Below, one piece after another: positions 31,129 through 33,645 of a stretch of DNA of 33,645 nucleotides. Location of the stretch: the NCBI GenBank assembly GCA_947589465.1, contig CANQAE010000014.1, positions 1 through 33,645 of the forward strand. Reading direction: 5' to 3'. A model generated the notes under the pieces. The model ran no database searches. It was not told the origin of the DNA and saw only the letters and a program-made list of their open reading frames with translations. The position numbers and the translations under genes are program-made. The number at the start of each line of letters is the position of its first letter. Position 1 is the stretch's first letter. The DNA is from an uncultured Clostridia bacterium (GTDB lineage Bacteria; Bacillota; Clostridia; Christensenellales; Pumilibacteraceae).

Positions 31129-31146
31129 TATATATTATCAAAATGT

Positions 31147-31356
31147 ATGAGAGATATTATAAAAAAACGCCTTAAAGAAGAACTTAAAAACAGCAAACTT
31201 ACTTCCGCCGAAATAGCACGAAAAGTCGGCGTTTCACCTGAAATGATAACCCAGTATATGACTACCGACAAACTCCCGAAACTCGAAACGTTTTGTAAAC
31301 TTTGCAAAGCGCTCGACCTTTCCGCAAATTATATCCTCGGCCTCACCGACTACTGA
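31147..31356 (+). CDS. Small XRE/Cro-CI-type repressor
   Basis: 69 residues, only a helix-turn-helix domain: KLTSAEIARKVGVSPEMITQ (17-36) and KLPKLETFCKLCKALDLS. There is no C-terminal dimerisation or effector domain, so it resembles phage Cro-like or minimal CI-like regulators. Two palindromic operator candidates lie directly upstream, one inside the spacer of a divergent promoter, implying autoregulation and control of the leftward transcript. No ribosome site precedes the ATG, and a -10-like TATTAT ends 8 nt before it, so the message may be leaderless, as is lambda cI from PRM. Confidence 0.8.
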   Translation: MRDIIKKRLKEELKNSKLTSAEIARKVGVSPEMITQYMTTDKLPKLETFCKLCKALDLSANYILGLTDY

Positions 31357-31433
31357 TGCATACTTTCCCGGACTCAACCCGCTTAAAAGCGCACGCAAAC
31401 ATGCAAGGAATACAAAATTAAGCGAACAATAAT

Positions 31434-32813
31434 CTATTCCAACTGTTGCATTTTGCCGAGTTTTTTCCAAATCCAAATCATGATCGGGACAGTCACGACG
31501 AAAGCGAACGCATCGGCAATGGGCGCAGCCCAAGCGACGCCCATTACTCCGAGCCCTATGGGAACAATGAGTGCGCAAACAATTACCGAAATGTCGCGCA
31601 GGAACGAAAGCGGCGCGGCGATTTTTGCAAGACCGATGGACTGCATAAAAATCGCGCAAACCTTTTGCAGACACGTAAGCACAATAAGCATAAGATAGAT
31701 ACGCAAGCAAGGTACGGCGAATTCCATATACAGTTGCGATTCCTCTCCGCCGCCCGCTCCGAACATTTCGATAAATATCCTCGGTATCGCCTCGAAAAAT
31801 GCGGTAAACAGCAGGCATATTCCCGCCGTCCAAAGCAAAATGAGTTTCAAAAGTTGTCGAACCCTGTCATACTTTTTAGCACCGTAATTGTACCCGACGA
31901 TAGGTTGCGCGCCCGCCGCGATCCCTATCGCGACGTTGAGGACGATTTGAAAAAGTTTCATTATTACAACAAACGCCGCGAGCGGAATATCCGCCCCGAA
32001 CTTGCTTTTAAGTCCGTAGTTGACGAACAACACATTGTTTACTACGGTTGTCGCGACGATACAAAGTTGAGTAAAAAGGCTCGACAGACCAAGCGCCATT
32101 ATCCTCGTAAGAATCTTGAAATCGGGCACAAAACTCCCCAATTTAAGTTTGAATGTCTTACTGCGGAACAAATATGCCGCGCAGATAACAAAACTCACAA
32201 ATTGTCCTATTATCGTCGCCCATGCCGCGCCCTGTATGCCGAGATCGAGCGCGTAAATGGCGATCGGATCTCCTATGATGTTCAAAACGGCACCCGTCAC
32301 CATTGCGAGCATCGCATATCCGGGCGCACCGTCCGCGCGAATAATTGCCGCAAGACAATTTTGCACGAGAGCGATCGGCATCATAGCGTATATAATTATT
32401 CCGTAATCGTACGCAAGCGAAACGTTCGCTTCCGTACCGCCAAGTAGCATTAACAGGTCAGCACCCCAAAGATACGCCACCAAAATGACGACGCAACCCG
32501 AAATAAAAGACGCCGCTATGGCATTGCCGACGCCCTTATGGATCTTGTCGTTTTTACCTTCTCCCAAAGAAACCGAAAGCCACGCCGCCGCTCCGTCGCC
32601 GAAAAAGAGCGACAAGCCCCAACCTACTACCGTTATGGGAAAAATTACACCCGTTGCCGCATTGCCGAGAAAACCGACTTTACTGTTTCCCACGAAAATC
32701 TGGTCAACTATATTGTACAGGCAAGATATGATTAGCGACAATATGCACGGAATTGCAAATTTCGCAAGGAGTTTGCCTATTTTTTCTTTTCCCAAATATT
32801 CGTTGTTTTCCAT
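31434..32813 (-). CDS. MATE-family multidrug/metabolite exporter
   Basis: 459 residues, twelve membrane helices in two MatE bundles: NAATGVIFPITVVGWGLSLF and GAAAWLSVSLG in the first half, GAQPIVGYNYGA around the middle, LPIADA-type C-terminal helices near the end (MGVAWAAPIADAFAF). MATE proteins extrude cationic drugs or metabolites using Na+ or H+ gradients; the substrate cannot be read here. The start at 32813 has TGGAGG 5 nt upstream (an in-frame extension would run into the attenuator and is rejected). Expression appears controlled by a 140-nt leader with alternative hairpins ending right at the ribosome site, suggesting induction by a translation-affecting or similar signal. Confidence 0.9.
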   Translation of the reverse strand: MENNEYLGKEKIGKLLAKFAIPCILSLIISCLYNIVDQIFVGNSKVGFLGNAATGVIFPITVVGWGLSLFFGDGAAAWLSVSLGEGKNDKIHKGVGNAIAASFISGCVVILVAYLWGADLLMLLGGTEANVSLAYDYGIIIYAMMPIALVQNCLAAIIRADGAPGYAMLAMVTGAVLNIIGDPIAIYALDLGIQGAAWATIIGQFVSFVICAAYLFRSKTFKLKLGSFVPDFKILTRIMALGLSSLFTQLCIVATTVVNNVLFVNYGLKSKFGADIPLAAFVVIMKLFQIVLNVAIGIAAGAQPIVGYNYGAKKYDRVRQLLKLILLWTAGICLLFTAFFEAIPRIFIEMFGAGGGEESQLYMEFAVPCLRIYLMLIVLTCLQKVCAIFMQSIGLAKIAAPLSFLRDISVIVCALIVPIGLGVMGVAWAAPIADAFAFVVTVPIMIWIWKKLGKMQQLE

Positions 32814-32821
32814 ATGTACCT

Positions 32822-32938
32822 CCAAAACAAAACGACACACAGATAACCGTATGTCGCTTTAAGTCAATAATAAACGACACTTGTATTCGCTTGCGTACCG
32901 TAATCAGATTTACGCGCATATGCGCCACATGTGTCGTT
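32822..32938 (-). promoter_or_regulatory. Putative transcription attenuator of the MATE gene
   Basis: Four segments, read on the minus strand: 1 = AACGACAC (32931-32938), 2 = GTGTCGTTT (32872-32880), 3 = AAAGCGACATAC (32849-32860), 4 = GTGTGTCGTTTT (32829-32840). 1:2 pairs over 8 bp, 2:3 over 9 bp with wobbles, 3:4 over 12 bp with two wobbles and loop GGTTATCT, followed by the U-rich GTTTTG just before the ribosome site. 1:2 plus 3:4 would terminate; 2:3 would prevent 3:4 and allow read-through. This is the arrangement of amino-acid and drug-inducible attenuators. Confidence 0.65.
32910..32930 (-). CDS. Possible leader peptide MWRICA
   Basis: ATG at 32930, six codons, stop TAA at 32910-32912, with AGAGG 11 nt upstream (32942-32946). 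It overlaps the sequence following segment 1, so a stalled ribosome would mask segment 1 and favour the antiterminator 2:3. An overlapping frame starting at the ATG at 32919 (MRVNLITVRKR...) is an alternative leader. Neither is proven. Confidence 0.3.
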   Translation of the reverse strand: MWRICA

Positions 32939-32961
32939 AAGCCTCTATTAAGTTCGATTTA

Positions 32962-32990
32962 ATTATATCAAATCCCCCGCGAAAAGTCAA
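32962..32990 (-). promoter_or_regulatory. Promoter of the MATE gene
   Basis: Minus strand: TTGACT (32985-32990), 17-bp spacer, TATAAT (32962-32967). The predicted start near 32955 gives a leader of about 140 nt. Confidence 0.8.
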
Positions 32991-32997
32991 ATCGAAA

Positions 32998-33070
32998 GCG
33001 GCGGCAGATAAAAAAATTTACTTATGCTCGTGAAGTCTTATGTACTTTTCACGAGTTGCGTCGCCGCCGC
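32998..33070. repeat. Nested inverted repeat (73 bp)
   Basis: Outer arms GCGGCGGC (32998-33005) / GCCGCCGC (33063-33070), inner arms CTCGTGAA (33027-33034) / TTCACGAG (33048-33055). It could extrude as a cruciform or form a stable RNA hairpin. No coding frame inside. Confidence 0.6.
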
Positions 33071-33071
33071 G

Positions 33072-33084
33072 AATGTGCCTGCCC
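33072..33084 (+). repeat. Copy B of the 13-bp repeat at 38-50
   Basis: AATGTGCCTGCCC, next to the nested inverted repeat and 27 bp before dispersed palindrome copy 3. Confidence 0.4.
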
Positions 33085-33111
33085 ATTCTAAAAATAAGCG
33101 ACGAAGTCACC

Positions 33112-33138
33112 TCGTGCGAGATACTAGTACTCGCACGA
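33112..33138 (+). repeat. Dispersed palindrome, copy 3 (best preserved)
   Basis: TCGTGCGAG (33112-33120), ATACTAGTA, CTCGCACGA (33130-33138): a perfect 9-bp stem whose loop contains the palindrome TACTAGTA. The preceding AATAAGCGACGAAG matches the flank of copy 2. Confidence 0.75.
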
Positions 33139-33150
33139 AAAGGAGCAATC

Positions 33151-33176
33151 AAAAAGGCGCGGCCATAGACCGCGCC
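33151..33176 (-). terminator. Terminator of the right-edge gene
   Basis: GGCGCGG (33156-33162) and CCGCGCC (33170-33176); on the minus strand the stem is followed by TTTTTGATTG. It ends the partial gene 76 bp upstream. Confidence 0.8.
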
Positions 33177-33252
33177 CCGACTTATTCGCTTTTCGTGGAA
33201 TTAAAAGTCCAAGTCAACTTAAAGTCTTTTTACTTTGCCGCTTTTTGCCTGA

Positions 33253-33645
33253 TTAAGGATTCATTTCGAGTCCCAAATCCTGCGCTCTGAGGAATTTCAT
33301 TTCGCTCCCCGTTTCCAAATTGGTCAAATACAATACGGGAACCAACGTTTCCTTGCCGTCGACCAAAATAGTTGCTCCGTCGGGTTGCAATTTCAACATA
33401 TAATATTCCATTGCTTCGCCATCATCGGTCACCACATAATAGCCGTTTTCGGCATCGCCAGACATTATAAAATAATAACTTTTGCCTAACATAAAATTCG
33501 TTTCATTGGAAAATTGTATGTATCTACCTTCACTTTCCCAATTGTCATTGACCTCATACCAACGAAATCCGCCGTTATAATATTCGGGAGCAACTTCAAA
33601 GTAATCGGGATTTTGGAAAATTCCGGATATCCACATATTATCAGT
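33253..33645 (-). CDS. C-terminal part of a gene cut by the window edge
   Basis: The frame is open to the last base of the window, so the N-terminus is missing; at least 130 residues are visible. The part is rich in Tyr, Asn, Asp and Glu with alternating beta-strand pattern (PEYYNGGFRWYEVNDNW, KSYYFIMSGDAENGYYVVTD), which suggests a secreted or surface beta-rich domain. No family recognised and no membrane helix at the C-terminus. A Met near the edge (33636) is probably internal. A terminator follows. Confidence 0.7.
   Translation of the reverse strand, partial: TDNMWISGIFQNPDYFEVAPEYYNGGFRWYEVNDNWESEGRYIQFSNETNFMLGKSYYFIMSGDAENGYYVVTDDGEAMEYYMLKLQPDGATILVDGKETLVPVLYLTNLETGSEMKFLRAQDLGLEMNP

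Larger units (their letters stand above)
32841..33252. other. Gene-free stretch between MATE and the right-edge gene
   Basis: About 410 bp without a conventional gene. Its left part is the MATE leader and promoter. Its right part holds a nested inverted repeat (32998-33070), a shared 13-mer (33072-33084), dispersed palindrome copy 3 (33112-33138) and a minus-strand terminator (33151-33176). Confidence 0.6.

Noticed and set aside
31446-32447. A 333-codon plus-strand frame opposite the MATE gene
   Set aside because: It is highly charged with no domain pattern, while the minus strand encodes a typical 12-helix MATE protein.
10331-33138. CRISPR array from the repeated palindromes
   Set aside because: The copies are 7-16 kb apart, imperfect and not separated by uniform spacers, and no cas genes are present.

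Overview
The window looks like chromosomal DNA of an anaerobic, low-to-mid-GC Bacillota (Clostridia-like) bacterium, probably uncultured. The basis is inference from gene content: an RqcP-type S4 protein, an IspD-IspF fusion, an oxygen-sensitive indolepyruvate:ferredoxin oxidoreductase (iorA-iorB), RecD2 rather than RecBCD, a BofA-family protein (sporulation lineage), and an archaeal/eukaryotic-type ProRS. Promoters are very clear: many are TTGACA-17-TATAAT or nearly so, and most genes have AGGAGG-type ribosome sites. No taxon below phylum/class can be defended from sequence alone.

Layout. 1-5.4 kb: a promoter leaving the window leftward, then rqcP-ispDF (+), converging on a leftward pair, an MDR dehydrogenase and an MMPL/RND-type exporter. 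5.4-6.4 kb: a gene-poor stretch with a strong promoter, tRNA-Arg(ACG), its terminator, and several direct and inverted repeats that copy parts of the tRNA. 6.4-17 kb: an accessory-looking block containing a lipoprotein, a small membrane protein plus S41-type peptidase, an XRE-GNAT fusion, and a two-gene leftward operon encoding a 1939-residue repetitive surface protein and a lipoprotein. 17.4-19.8 kb: iorA-iorB. 19.9-21.6 kb: two small lipoproteins, a stand-alone SpaA/Cna-B-like domain protein and a small hydrophobic protein. 21.6-28.8 kb: a tight leftward housekeeping operon, metK-recD2-(GNAT-like)-glnS-alaS. 28.9-30.7 kb: bofA-like gene and proS. 30.7-33.6 kb: an XRE repressor with operator dyads and a divergent promoter, a MATE exporter behind what looks like a classical transcription attenuator, a palindromic repeat cluster, and the 3' part of a gene running off the right edge.

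How it works together. The core genes cover isoprenoid precursor synthesis, stalled-ribosome rescue, aminoacylation (Ala, Gln, Pro), S-adenosylmethionine supply, DNA repair and anaerobic aromatic amino-acid catabolism. Around these sit envelope-facing accessory genes and at least two compact regulatory devices. The most interesting signals are (i) the MATE leader, with four mutually exclusive pairing segments and a candidate leader peptide; (ii) a lambda-like switch upstream of the XRE gene, whose operator fills the spacer of a divergent promoter with no conventional gene behind it; (iii) repeated cases where the start codon lies 6-8 nt after a -10 box with no ribosome site, suggesting leaderless mRNAs; (iv) a three-copy dispersed palindrome; and (v) a one-domain SpaA-like protein that appears to start and end out of register with the fold.

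All calls come from reading the sequence. No database search, fold prediction or expression data was available.
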